Source of the DNA: Stictocephala bisonia
Lineage: Eukaryota > Arthropoda > Insecta > Hemiptera > Membracidae
Reading direction: 5' to 3'
NCBI GenBank assembly: GCA_035578905.1
Contig: JAQJVL010000003.1
Coordinates: 9,136,509 to 9,200,508 of the forward strand
DNA: 64,000 nt
A program made the translations under genes and the position numbers. The notes under the pieces are model-generated. The model saw nothing but the letters and a program-made list of their open reading frames with translations, was not told where the DNA came from and did not search any database. Of this stretch, positions 1 to 13,000 are shown in pieces. Position 1 is the stretch's first letter. Each line of letters starts with the position of its first letter.

Positions 1-1520
1 TTAAACTATTGCAGACTTGTTTTAAAACAAGTTTGTTACTGTACAGATAAAATACATCTATGCCTGCACACTATCTTGGTCTTCGTATGTGGATCACGTC
101 TCGTTTACCACATCAACTCCCGAAAACTAAGATAAGGATGTATGTATAGTCATATTTTTCGAAAAATTATAAACTTGATTCTATTTATTCTAGTTTAAAA
201 GGAAGACGTAGACATTCTTCCTTTGCTCATGATTTGTTCCTTAACACATGAGAATTAACTATGAAATATTAACTATAGTTTATACAAATTCGTAAAAGGC
301 AAGTAGTGATTTTTTTAAATGATATTAATTTTATTACTCGACAAGTTGTTTCAAAGAAAAGGAAGAGTTAAAAAAAGGTCAATAACTACAAATAGACTTG
401 TAAATAACGAATATGCATTTTTAAGTTTACACTTAATATGTATAACGTTCTAAAATAATAAATATACATATAAATTGAAACTAAATAATTTGTGTTACAC
501 TTACAAACATTTAATACAATCTAAAATAAAAAAAAAAAAAACAATACTTAAACTCAAACAAAAATACTATTTACACTCAACCTGTAGGATACAATATTAT
601 AAAACAAACAAAATGTGGAAATTCTAACGAAACAAGCTATTTTACTTACTTAATATTTACAACAATATAAAATGTAAAACACAATACCAAAAGTATAACG
701 TCATAGTAATTATAAACAGCTGTTTTTAATTATTTTAAATATCAGCTTTTTTATTTGAAGCACCTTTTCAAGTATGCTTGTTTTTGTTTAGGGTTTCATA
801 AAAATAGCCTTATGTTAATAATACAATTTATTTAACATGAAACACAAGTTGTATAAATGTATTATAAATGCAGTTCAATGTGACGCCCTTCTTCAGCCTT
901 AAATAATTAATATAGCAATTATGTTTATAATGACTATGAAGTTATACATTTGGTTAGTAAACTTTATACAAGCATTCATGAAAAAGTGAATTACTGTTTT
1001 ATTTTCAAACTTGTTTTTTAAATTGAGGTATCTTTGGATTTGTTATTATATTTACAAAATTAAATTAGCGTAATAAATTTTCAATACAAATTATGGTTTT
1101 AAATGGTTTTAACTTTTAACATTTCTTATGGCTGCCATTTTGAAACTGGTAGAAATAATTTAGTTTCTTTGTTATTTTATACTACCCCTAGCTAGATTAG
1201 CAAATATGTCGTTTAAAATTATTAGCTCAAACCACGTTTGAGATAAAATTTTTTTTATAAAAAACATACAGACATAAGGTAAGATAGGCCACATGTCTAA
1301 AGGAACCGTTTTGTTTATTTTTATGTCTACTACCATATCCTGAAGTTGTGCCAACCTCACGCGAAACAACCTGTATATTTTTATTGGTAATTGAAGAAAA
1401 TTACAAAAACGTGAAAAAGTACTTGAAAGTTGTGTAGACAAAAATTTGGATCGTATTACCAATTAACATATTAAAATTATGGCAATGTAATGGCTGAGAA
1501 TTTCGGTACTGACATCAAAA
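1..1520. other. AT-rich DNA without a recognisable gene
   Basis: I see only A/T-rich unique-looking sequence with short homopolymers, including an A-run near 530-541. A minus-strand frame of 96 codons at 1172-1462 has no recognisable motif and matches ordinary low-complexity AT-rich sequence, so it is not called as a gene. Confidence 0.6.
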
Positions 1521-1619
1521 ATATATTTATTTTTTTACGGTCAGGCGCTCCAATGTCACACTTGTGCGTTTTCCTGGCTGACAGTTTGATATGTTTTTAA
1601 CAGGTGCTCCACTGTCACT

Positions 1620-1855
1620 CTCCCCTTTGTAACAAGAGTATGAGGTGGGGGTTGTAATTACCTGGGTGGCCTTGCACCAACAATCTGTTCCATTGTTGGC
1701 ATAACACACTGTATCTATTTGGGCGTAGTCACTCGTAAATCAACTTTGAACAAGAGTATGAGTTGGGCGTTGTAATTACCTGGTCGGCAGTGCCCCCACC
1801 AGCTGTTCCATTGTTGGCATTACATTGGATTTATTTTGGTTCATTCATCCGTAAA
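1620..1855 (-). repeat. Tandem pair of an exon-like cassette (ATG to splice donor)
   Basis: Two direct copies of a roughly 118-bp segment share a core that, on the minus strand, runs from CAACAATG to CCAG followed by GTAATTA, a plausible 5' splice donor. The two ATG-to-donor segments are 32 nt each, at 1662-1693 and 1780-1811. They would encode about ten residues beginning Met-Glu-Gln-(Ile/Leu)-Val-Gly-Ala. A third, diverged copy lies at 26376-26405. On the minus strand a 60-codon frame (1527-1709) spans the first copy and has five Cys. These could be duplicated first exons or an old interspersed repeat; the sequence alone does not decide. The repeat relationship is direct observation; the exon reading is inference. 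Confidence 0.5.
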
Positions 1856-1859
1856 GAGT

Positions 1860-4125
1860 GATACGTAAATGTTTACATGTTAGTGTATTTCAAATACCAT
1901 ATCGTGCAATTGTATTGATATTATTATTATTCTTTTTTAGTTATCACTTAAGTACTTCTTTGTTTAGTATTAAATTTGTTACCATATTTCGCATTAGTGT
2001 TTGCATTATTACTGTGAGGGCATAGTGTACATCAATTAAAAATATGTGATATTCAAACTTATTTTAAAAAAAGAATTTACTTTTCTACTAAATTAATAAC
2101 GCAGAGTTGATGGTTTCAATTATGTAAAACTACGAAGCACTAGTGTTTGTTATTTCTATTATTATTATTTTACGTTGTTTCTGTGTCTTGTTGTTGTTGC
2201 TTTAATTTCTTTAAGGGCTCTCCAGTACTGCATAAAGGTGGCTCATATTATTTTAAAGTTTAAAAAAATATTAAAATTAAACGTTTTTTAAATTTATAAT
2301 AATAATTAGCTTAAAAAATGTTTTGTAAACTTTTAACTATTGCACTATTTTATTGCAATATTTATGTTTTAGAAAAAGCATTACCTATTTCATTTAGTAC
2401 CTATTACACATATTGAAATAATACAGCAATATTGATAAAAAGTGGAAAATGTGTTTTATTAAATTGGCGTTCGTATAAGTGTATGCATCTCATTATAAAC
2501 ACGTTGAAATCGTTGATTCCTAGTTAAGGTGTGAAATAAATAACTATAAAAACTCTGTGATGTATTTTTACTATTAAAATACATTTATTGGTTATTCAGC
2601 AGTACACTGTTGGATACAACTCGTTAACTTGGATAACAGAGGACCCTGCAATCTTATAAATATTAGGTTAATCTCCAGGGATGAGTTGTATGAAGTACAT
2701 AAAACATATATAAGATGCTAACACCACATCCTTATTACATTCAAGTGCCATGGTAGACTGACGTTTGCTTTTCATTCAAATACCAGCTTTTCTTTCCTCG
2801 TAGTTTCACCTCGTACGTTTATCTACTTGAATTGTACCTTTTCAACCAGATATCATTAAAATTGTGGCCAAATCATTACAAACTAAACATTTACAGAGTT
2901 AGAGCTGCGAAGACTTTAAAAATTAGAGGTCCAAGGTTAAATATTTTCTTTTACGCAAAATAACTTATATGTTCCAGTGTGATGTCTTGTTGATATTGAA
3001 AACAAATGACAGTTTCCGTTTCCTTCTTTATAGTTTTAAGGCTTTCTCAGTTACTGATGGGTTAGTTTGATACAAATTATAAAATAGTATTGTATTATGT
3101 AGTAAAAAATGGATAAAATGGTTTAAGATTACTTTACATAGTACATACATATTTACTTTTATACATATTCACAAAAATATAAGTATTTTATGTTTTTCTT
3201 TGTAAAAAACTTGTTTTATCATTTTCTTGAAATATTTTCTCTGATTTTGTATTGATCTAGAGTACATATATGACTTGACTTATGCAACATCAAACTACAT
3301 CCCACTAAATTTTATCACCAACATATAATTCTAGATATAAATAATGAAACAATTTATAAATATTCAATTAATTTTTAAAAAAAATACACCACCACCTTCA
3401 ACATGAACTCTACAAGAATTTCGCAAATTTAGTTTGTATCAACAAAGAAACTTCTCGCCATTTGCCCTGATCTTGTGGCAAGCTAAACTGTTTGGAACTA
3501 TCTAGGTATTTTGTAAGAAAGAGCTGAAATCTTGCCAAATTAGATCTATAAATCTCAAGCGGTGTATCTGATAATGTGTTTTATCGTTTGGTATTTATTA
3601 AAGGAGAACTACAATTCTTTGTTGTCTTTATACAGTCCAGTAAAACGTTGTAGGAAAGCTACAAAGTTTCATTTTTAATATACATTAGTTTTACTAATGA
3701 CAGCTGAGTAATCCCCGTTATTAACACGTTGAAAAGCTAGGCTGTATAGTAAATATCAATTGTGTTCCAAAACAAATTTATTTTCTATTTTCTATCAGAA
3801 AAATATCACGTTAAATGTGGAAAATATAGTCCATAAGCTAAATAAACATTTTAACAACGCATATACACTTACATAGTTAATAATTTATTATTATCAAAAT
3901 ATGTTTACAATAAAACATCGAGAATATTAAGACTACAAAATATTTAGGGATTTAAAAATAGATTACGTTATATAAACCAGTGTTAAAATCTACAAGAAAA
4001 TTTTGGCAGATTTGCACCTAATGATGCATTTTATGACACTAATTTTGTAGATAAATATCTGACACACAGCATCATAAAGTATTCTAAAATGTATCATCAT
4101 TGTATGTAATACATTAATAGTCTAT
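1860..4125. other. AT-rich DNA, nothing recognised
   Basis: No reading frame, RNA gene or structured repeat could be supported in this stretch on either strand. Confidence 0.55.
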
Positions 4126-4129
4126 CAGA

Positions 4130-4260
4130 CCCAGTCACATTTCCATGTTCAATTCTTGTGGCAATTGCAATCCCATTAATATGACCATAATCGGGTCATT
4201 AGTGTTTGGGACCATTAATCAGTAATTAACTAAACGCCATTAGCGGAGCCAACAAATGGT
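4130..4260. promoter_or_regulatory. Possible regulatory patch with everted TGACC/GGGTCA and homeodomain-like sites
   Basis: TGACC at 4182-4186 and GGGTCA at 4193-4198 form an everted nuclear-receptor-like half-site pair with a 6-bp spacer. Several CATTAAT/GTAATTA/CATTAG motifs, the kind bound by homeodomain proteins, follow within 70 bp. Such sites are common by chance in AT-rich DNA, so this is only a candidate enhancer. Confidence 0.2.
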
Positions 4261-4721
4261 TTCCACATCACGCAATTGATTTAGTGAAAATGCCAGAATA
4301 GGTTAGTAATAATATCATGAGCCTACGCTGTTTGTTAAGATAAATTCTTTACTACTAGATTTTGTTCATTGACGCAATGTAATTTTACTTTTAATTGCAA
4401 AGTGCACTACGATTATAATTAGCGTAATTTTTTGGCTATTTATGTATTTGAGGACGTTTTTAAAATTAATTTCGTAAAACTAATATTGCATGTACACTAA
4501 TGAATTTTAGGTACAATTATTAACATTATAGTTTTAAAAGTTTCTGATTTAAATAATACAAAATAATATAAGTAATAAGTGTGCTGAAACCTTATCAGTG
4601 TTTTGGTGTGTTAGTAAATCTTTTCTACTACAGTTTATGTACTGTTAAACTACGTTTCATCCTACTATCACATAAAGCGTTTCGTTACTTTTAGACGTAT
4701 TGTCTGCATATTTAAAAAAAA

Positions 4722-4803
4722 ACGATTTACTTTAATTCACCTAGATATTTCAACTTTAAGTTTAAAAAAAGGTTAAATATCTAGGTGATTTAAAGTAAAA
4801 CGT
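4722..4803. repeat. Near-perfect 29-bp inverted repeat (hairpin)
   Basis: The arm at 4722-4750 is repeated in reverse complement at 4775-4803 with two mismatches, separated by a 24-nt loop. It could be a cruciform-prone palindrome or the relic of a small fold-back element. No target-site duplication is obvious. Confidence 0.75.
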
Positions 4804-5297
4804 GTTTTACTCGAAAAAAATTTTCGTTAGTGTATTTCCATTATGTATGAACGTTTAATTTATACACTAAATTGTTTTCAATTCTTCCCAAATAAATTGG
4901 AACTTTTATATGATTCATAGATGTGTAAATATATGAGAAAGTAAGTATTTTAGGAGAATATTGAATAGCTTTCATACTTACATTCAAAAATTATCTGTCA
5001 TTACTTATGTAAAGTACAGAATGGTCCAAAGCAATGATTGGGCCGGGTAGAAAACGTCCCCCCGTGTTTGGAGTGGGGTCAGTGGAAAATTAAATAAAAA
5101 TTGCATATGCAGTAATATATTTATTAAACTTAGATGTAAGTAGGGATATATGTTACTTCCATTTAAAGGGTGGTTGCTAAACGTTTTAATTATAAGTATT
5201 TCAAATATAGTAAGAAAAAAAGCAAAAAAATATAATGGATTCCCTTATTCCATGTTTCAGATGTGCTAGGTTAAGTCCTCACCTCGTGCCTGGCCCA

Positions 5298-5390
5298 CCA
5301 ATAGTCATCTAGCAGAGTGACGTCATGGGCGGGGCTTGCTACTGTGTATCAATGACGATAAAATTTGAAAGTAGCACGTTAGTTCAGTGA
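5298..5390 (+). promoter_or_regulatory. Candidate promoter: CCAAT, CRE, GC box, initiator
   Basis: Within 90 bp of otherwise AT-rich DNA there is a CCAAT box (5298-5302), a perfect palindromic cAMP-response element TGACGTCA (5318-5325), a GC box GGGCGGGGC (5327-5335) and an initiator-like TCAGTG (5384-5389). This order and spacing fit a TATA-less animal promoter firing rightward near 5386. Downstream lie short upstream-type ORFs, GTGAGA donors, and an ATG at 5632. All motifs are read directly; promoter activity is inference. Confidence 0.4.
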
Positions 5391-5631
5391 TGGGAGAAGA
5401 GTAATTTTTCTTTTAACTTCCATGACTAACTTTTTCTCTCACACACAACTTTCGTTAGGTCTTAAACTAGTGGATAAACTACCTAATTATATTCAACGTA
5501 TTGACAAGTAAATTATTTGACAAGGAAATAATGTCTTACAGCCCGAATGTCTACAGGAAAAATGACGGTTTTTAGTAGTCGGTGAGATGACAGGTGTCAA
5601 TATTTATTAAAGGTACAAGCAATCTCAGAGG

Positions 5632-5668
5632 ATGGCTGACAACTTCCTGTCATCGCGTCAAATTGAAC
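5632..5668 (+). CDS. Possible first coding exon of an unidentified gene
   Basis: An ATG in good context (GAGGATGGC) opens a 12-codon frame starting Met-Ala-Asp-Asn-Phe-Leu-Ser-Ser-Arg-Gln-Ile-Glu. It reaches a plausible 5' splice donor, C|GTGAGAG, at 5669. If unspliced, the frame ends at TAA after 16 codons. It sits about 245 bp downstream of the CCAAT/CRE/GC-box promoter candidate. Another donor-like GTGAGA follows position 5581, so the 5' untranslated region might itself be spliced. No downstream partner exon could be assigned and no protein family is recognisable from twelve residues. It could equally be an upstream ORF in a long leader, or chance. Confidence 0.22.
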
Positions 5669-6068
5669 GTGAGAGAAAATAAACAAGGATTTCCTTTGTC
5701 AAAGGGGAAGATTCAATTAAATCTTAATTAACATTTGTTATACTAGCATATCTTAGTGAATCATGTAAGCATATGTTTAAACTTTTGACACTTAAAGTAG
5801 TATTTAAAATCAAAATATACAATACGCTTTATTATGAAATTACCATCATGTAACTTAATAACGTCAGTAGATTCTGCAGTTACTTAATAATCTCATACCA
5901 ATAATTAATGGGAACAAAAAAAATTACCATTTATTCCGGATGATTTTCTTATGTGTCTGTAAGGATACATGTTTATTAAAAGGTATAATATTTATTCGGA
6001 ACTGTAATATTTAGAATTTTATAGTAGGAAGTTGAATTGTTTCAATGGTCTGTTGGTTGAACTGCAAA

Positions 6069-6300
6069 GGGGGGGGGGTCTGTTTCTACTAGAAATGCTC
6101 AACAAGTTTCAATATACTGGCCCTAATTTCGATGTATTATAATAAGGGGGGGGGGGAGTTAGATGATAGGTTCTGTTTTTAGCCCTGTCAATATTGTCAC
6201 GGCTTCCATTTAATGGTCGTTATCAGTTTAACACCTTTATACGTCTGGGTTGTCACTTTTGGGTTGGATAAGATGTCTGGGGGGGGAGGGGGCCGATCTA
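6069..6300 (+). repeat. Degenerate SINE-like copy with three long G-runs
   Basis: Runs of ten G (6069-6078), eleven G (6146-6156) and a G8-A-G5 tract (6279-6292) occur within 230 bp. The sequence between them (GATGATAGGTTCT, then a C-rich and a TCACGGCTTCC-like block) resembles, in diverged form, the 5' half of the interspersed repeat seen at 37485, 42745 and 51607. The G-runs could form quadruplexes and are unusual in this AT-rich window. Confidence 0.45.
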
Positions 6301-6309
6301 GTGAACGAG

Positions 6310-8095
6310 CGTTTTCAGGCATCAATACTTTGATCCTGGCCTGGAATGGAAAGTATTATAAGTAATATTCACTATGTATTGTATTGCTTCTTTTAGCTTT
6401 GTCTGAATTAGTTCCCCGCACAGATCAATCGTCCATAAGGAATGGAAAGAGCTTTACTAAAAAGCTCAACTAAAAAAGAAATGTTCCTCTAAAAAAATGC
6501 ATATATATTACGTGGCTCAGATTCCACAATAATCTGTAAGTCCTTTGGTTTCCCCAGCAACTGAGCTATTATTTATTGGCCCAGTTTAAAGAATTAGTCA
6601 ACAAACTAACAAAGGTACAAATCACTTATTTTGCTTGTTATACTTTTCTTAATCCATATTCACCGATGTCTTTGATCGATGATTTAAGTATAAAATAAAT
6701 ACATACTTACATAAAAGTATATACTATCATAATAAGACATTTGTTTATTTATATGTGTAAAGTATAATAACGTAATCGTTAGAAACTTGGCTACTCATGT
6801 AAAACATAAATACAATTTTCGTCCTTTTGAATTAAAAAATCAAATAATAATGAGATTGTTAAGGAGTTTACAGTTCTTAAAGACTGCAGGAGTTAAGAAA
6901 CTGCTATCATAAGAAGTAACAGTTCTTAATCCCTGTATAACTGTGCTTTTGTTTCTTGATGTTGATCAAGTAATCTCTCTAACATGTTATGTATATTATC
7001 TGGAATTCATAAAACGAGATAAGTAGACTGATATGTACATTGTTTAATAAAAATAATTTTAAGGTGTTTAATAGTTTTGCCACAGTTTATTTTTCTAATT
7101 GTAAGGTTTTTAATCTCATTTAAAAGATATAATATAAAAATATAGTTATAATATGTAAAACGATCAATAAAATCTCAAGGTTAGCAGTTTAAACAGTTCA
7201 CTTATAAACAACCTGTAAACAGGTATAACTTTATAATTAAGGATTCGTTTAAATAAGAATTATATATTATTCTGTTAACATTGTTTTGACATTTATGTGA
7301 TAAGAATATCATTAGTTAATCACTACAAATATTGATTTTTTCTAATTATCTAAGTATTACGGAAGTATCAAACGTTCTAATTGTGTATGAGACTTGATTA
7401 AATAATGAATACGATTTTTTCATATGAAAACAGTTCTAAGTTCGTCAAGGGCTGCAAATTATTAAATTTATGTACATGAATGTATATCCTTTATAGTCCA
7501 ATCCCAACTAACTTTCACTCATTGCATACTACCTTAAAAATATATTTTAGATCGTATTCTTTAAAATTAAATACGTACATAATTATAAGATACATATTTT
7601 CATAAGACAACATACTTTCTTCACTCTAACAAAAAGGTTACACTTAAGTCAAACTGATAAATGCCATTTCTTTGATAAGAACTAACAGGTACATTAAATA
7701 TCTTCTATAACAGATTTACTTCTTATGATATATTACAAAGGCTACTTCTAAATGAGACATCATCCCCAAAACGTTATTTCACATTTCATTGTCAGGAAAT
7801 TAAAACCATCTTTTAATCGATGGTTACTATGCAGTTTCTTGCCACCTAACAAATTTTTAAAACTTTCCCTGGATCGGGTCAAGAATTGGCAATATTTTCT
7901 TTTTATTCTGCGGAAATCATGTATTTTACCGAAACGTTCCAAACACCTCAACTATAAGTATATTAGAAAAATTTCCGTTAATGTAAATTATAGTTAAATT
8001 ATCTTTTTAATTTTATATTTTTTTTCGCTGAACAAGAGTTGAAAACTATTTTGGTCTATAGCAATAATTTCGTTATACATAACAGAAAAACTACT
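6310..8095. other. AT-rich DNA, no supported gene
   Basis: At 7752-7997 both strands carry moderately long open frames (81 codons plus, 63 codons minus) that overlap each other and match no recognisable family. I do not call either. The rest is AT-rich sequence without visible structure. Confidence 0.5.
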
Positions 8096-8102
8096 TTCAT
8101 GG

Positions 8103-8171
8103 CCAATCGCGATTAGCGGTCATTACGCCATCATTATAAATAGCAACTATTGACCACAAAACCAGAATTCA
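8103..8171 (+). promoter_or_regulatory. Candidate core promoter: CCAAT and TATA box
   Basis: CCAAT at 8103-8107 is followed by the 10-bp palindrome AATCGCGATT, bicoid/homeodomain-like TAATC sites and a consensus TATAAATAG at 8135-8143. A TTCACC initiator-like site lies about 35 bp further on. No coding frame begins soon after; the 8.5-kb tandem array lies downstream. Low confidence because TATA-like words are frequent here. Confidence 0.22.
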
Positions 8172-8519
8172 CCATTATTCCTACCGGCCGTCCCCAAGGG
8201 CCAAATTTAACTTTAATTACGAACTCTTGTTGAGTAAATGGACATTTAACATAATTTAGGTTATGTTTGGTTAGGTAAGTATAAGTAAAAGTGTATTCTT
8301 TTTCAACAAGAAATCATACGTTCAGAGGTGGCAGCAAAGTGCATAGTTACCAAATTAACAATTTCCTTGAAATATAAAGTAATTTATTCTATAAATTATT
8401 GTGTAGCTATTTACTATTGGGTACTATACGTACGTATTGTTGGTTAATATTCGTACTTTGATATTGGCTATCACATTAATTTTGTTCTAAAACAATTAAA
8501 GGTATTATAAATCTCTTTT

Positions 8520-9243
8520 TGTCCACGCTGTATTGTTGAATATGCCTTTCCCACCAAGAACAGTCTAGCCAGTAGAACGTTGACATTTTATGTTTCCACT
8601 GACAGAATAATTGTAACAAGCCAAGTTTTGCTATATTGTCACGTACGTACCCACAGGCTATAATACCCGCTGTACTGTCCAAGTTGTACTGTTGAATGTG
8701 CCTCACTCACTAAGAACAGTCTAGCCAGTAGAACATTGACCTTTGATGTTTCCACTGAGGGAATATTTGTAACAAGCCAAGTTTTGCTCTATTGTCACGT
8801 ACGTACCCACAGGCTGTAATACCCACTGTATTGTCCACGTTTTACTGTTGAATGTTCATTGATCACCAAGAATGGTCTAGCTGGTAGAACGTTGACCTTT
8901 GATGTTTCCACCCAGGGAATATTTGTAATAAGCCATGTTTTGCTATATTGTCACGTACGTACCCACAGGCTGTAATACCCACTGTATTGTGTACGTTTTA
9001 CTAATGGTCTAGCTAGTAGAACGTTAACCTTTGATGTTTCCACTGAGGGAATATTTGTAATAAGCCAAGCTTTGCTATATTGTCACGTACGTACCCACAG
9101 GCTGTAATACCCACTGTATTGTCCACGTTTTACTAATGGTCTAGCTAGTAGAACGTTAACCTTTGATGTTTCCACTTAGGGAATATTTGTAATAAGCCAA
9201 GCCTTGCTATATTGTCATGTACGTACCCACAGGCTGTAATACC
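8520..9243. repeat. Tandem array, five units of 156 then 132 bp
   Basis: Five copies of a unit ending in CACGTACGTACCCACAGG are present. Anchor positions 8640, 8796, 8952, 9084 and 9216 give periods of 156, 156, 132 and 132 bp. The last two units lack a 24-bp segment, so a deletion variant has itself been duplicated. A minus-strand 76-codon frame (8476-8706) lies inside the array and is not a credible gene. Confidence 0.92.
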
Positions 9244-9249
9244 GGTAAT

Positions 9250-10010
9250 ATTAATAAAATATCAATTGGACTATGACTATTTATTAGGTACTAGGGGACA
9301 CCCCTGCACGCTTTGCGTGCCAACCCAGGCACTCACTGCACTCGATATACCTTGGCCTTGGCCTGGTACATTTGATTACAAAAATAATGGTTAAATGTAT
9401 AACATACAATCAGAATATTAAATTAATTACGTATTACCCATTTTGCTAGCTTCCTGTTATTAGGAATACATGATATTATTAGTTTGATTATAAGGGAATA
9501 TAAGCAATGTATAACGCATCAAATACAACACATGTATAAGACCCACTACCAATGCACGTGATTCTACGTTCGCCACCTCCACTAGTTGCTCCACATACAT
9601 GCACAGTGTTACTAGCTCGACACACATGCAGAACCGCACATGCTATTGACACCACCAACCAACAGATTCTTATGTGTATTATACATTAACAACAGTGCTA
9701 TTGCAATGAAACCACATATCATTTGATATGTACAATCAAGGTGTTTTAGATGTAACAGGAGAACTTTACAATAATGATTCTAGGAAATTCACTAATCACA
9801 AAGGATTGATAATTAAATCATAGCGTTACATACTTTGTATAGAGCTGGTGTCCATGTTGTAGTTCTCACAACTAGAGAATGAATCAGGTTTGTCATTTGT
9901 GTTTGAAACGTGTCGCATTTGATTTAGTTAAAGGAAGGTTGTTTTTAATTGAGTAAATGATTAGATCATTTAATCAGTCTGTAGGCGGGTACCTTACAAC
10001 AGTTGTGAAT
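9250..10010. other. No supported feature
   Basis: Unique-looking sequence with a short CG-containing patch near 9300-9370. No coding frame, RNA or repeat could be supported. Confidence 0.5.
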
Positions 10011-10014
10011 AAAC

Positions 10015-13000
10015 ATGATACAACTATTCCTGTTAATACTGTAAAAGATCAACATCCCAATATTCTTACTTTAATCCAGTTTACTTTAAACAATCAGATG
10101 CAGGTTTATTTTTGATTCATTAACTCTTTTTTATCTTATGGCAGAACAATAGTTTTCAGGATAGAACATTGTGTTCAGGTGAAAAAGAAGACCTTATTGC
10201 TAATTACAACAGTTATAATTGGAAGTTATAAGTAGGATATTTGAAAAAAAATTTCATATTAATTAATAATGATTTGAGCAGTCAATTTATGTATCTGTTT
10301 ATTATCCAGTTGTAGTCTAAAAAGTGAGGTATGATGAAACCATGTACTGAAACTCTATGACTGCACTCTTACTAGTCACGTATTTACTAAGTACTATTAA
10401 CTTCCACTGTTGGTTAACTGATATTCTGTTAATATCAATAATAACTCGAAACATCTAAAACACAACATTACTCAAAGTCAGATTCATATATTCGTTATGT
10501 TACTAAGCATTTTGTTTCGTATAGAATGTATATAGCTAAATTAACAATTAATTTTTAATGTACTTGATACATTTAGTTTGTATTAAGTGGCCAACTGTTA
10601 TGAGATTAAAACTAATTACGTAGATAATAATTACATTAGCCCAAGGAATACATAGTAATATTTTGTAGGCTAAAATTAAATCGAAAACGATAATATTAGA
10701 AAAAGTTTCAAGAATAAGTTTTATTAACAGGATTGTACCATTATGAAAATTAATTGACGAACTGTCATAAATGGGCTAAGTTCTGAATGCATTAAAATGG
10801 ACAATAACTCATATGATTACAGATGTCTTATTATATTCAAAATTAGAAAATTAAACATATTATTAAAACTTTATAGTTCCGTTCAAAGCATCCAATATGA
10901 TATAAATATTACCTCGTATTCTTCACCATGTAACCACCTTAATCACTGTAGCCCGATTATTTTAACAATGTGATAATGTATTGTGTATGATGATAAAATA
11001 ACATATTGGCCTTTTAATTTTTGCCTTTTATATAATCACAATCATTTATTTTATTTTTTTTATATTTTTTTTTTTCCTTACTGACATAACAAATTGATAC
11101 ATGATCAAATTGATATTTATTATTTTAATATTTTATGAAAACATCTGGCTACGTATTTTAATTTTTTCAATACTTATTCATGTGAAACTATTAACAAAAC
11201 TCAAATTAAAATAAAAATTTGTATATACAATAAATATTCATAAAACCAATTATGTTGATCATAAGTTATAAATGTTTTTATTTTAAATTCGATCATAAAT
11301 ATTGAAATTAAACGTTAATTATGAGTATTTTAAACATTAAACTCAATTACTACACAATAATCAAAAATCGAGATTATTGATACTGTAACTGAGTTTGTAA
11401 CAGAATTATGAATCAAATAACATTTAGTAATTTTTTTTAACCGTACTTTCAACTCAAATAAAGTCATGATAAGTATACTATTAGTTTCAAATTATTGAGT
11501 AAATAAATGAAACTCCTAACTTTCATAAAAATCCATGCTTCAATTTCTTAAAAAAAGCTTATTTGTCAAATTAATTTTTCATAAACATTTAAATGTAGAA
11601 TATTGTATTCCGCTAGTTATAAAACAAAGGAAAAGTTTCGTAAAACAATTTTATCGACTTAATTATGTCAACATGGATGATTGGACAGAGTAAATCCCTT
11701 TAACTTTAAAATTAATATAAACTATGGTTCCTACACTCTTACATTAGTACATAAAATTAGAAGGAATAAAATCACATTAAATTAAATAATTTTCAGTTTT
11801 ATCTCTTGATAAGTGAATAACGATGAAAAATGATGAATATTATTCAAAACATTAATTATGAACCATGATTCTTATTCTTTTCACATGACAAACTAAACAG
11901 TATTTAATATTATATTAGTTATTTTGTTTTTTTAGAAATATTCAATTTTTTAAATAATTCTTATTATTCAGCCTTGTTAAGTAGATACACATTTTGTCAT
12001 TTATTTATACTTCAAAAATATATTTGACATAATTTATCAATTGTTACTAAAACATAACGTGGCGTTGTTATGTACTTAAGTAAAAATTTTTCAAATACTA
12101 TTTAAAACTTTTTTTTGATCTAGATCATATTTCCAACTTTTTCACTTACAATTACGTGCCGATTATTGTAACAATGTTTATGTTTAAATAGAATCCTTAA
12201 AACATTAACGACTTTAAGGTGTATTGTCAAATTAAACATTCCACACAAAATAAGATAAATTTACCCCTATCTAATAATTTAATCTTTTCTGGAACCACCT
12301 AACACACAGTCACGATATATTATAACGTGGAACTAAAAAAAGTATCAAATTTCTAAGTTCATTTGACTGAAAGTAATGTGTTAATTGGATTTAAAAGTAC
12401 GATTTTTAAGATCTTTACTACGAAGAAACAATTTCACAATGTGAACAAACATTATTATTTTCATTTTAACTCTACATAATAAAATAATTACATATATTTT
12501 CATTAAGTTTCTAAATAGAATGTTCATAAATCGTGTTTTCTAACCATTTATTTATTATTAAAATTTATACATTTAAATATAAATTTTACTCTGTAATTTC
12601 AACCTGATTGAACACTTCTGAACTTAAATTAATTGATGAGTAATCCACTTACACAATTAATAAGGTCATGGTTCCGAAGGACATGTAAATTGCAAACTAT
12701 GACTGGAGTAAATGTCACTATAATATTATTTCAATGTATATTAAAGATAGATACGGATGGAATTTAAGCTTTCAACACTTTTTCTTAACTATTCATCTTT
12801 AACAAATGAAATAAAACATATTAGAGATGATTTATTAAAGAATATTGTATTACATAGAGATATCAGTTTAAAGTATTTACCAGCTTGGTAAGTTATATAC
12901 ATTTTTGATTTGCTTATAACTCAACAAACATTGTTAGTACTAATGCAATTGTATATGAACATAACTGCTTGTATAGCTAATTTAAAATTCAAACATTTTC

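Noticed and set aside
3410..3520. 37-codon plus-strand open stretch with Trp/Gln/Phe
   Set aside because: No ATG, no splice acceptor, length expected by chance in this composition.
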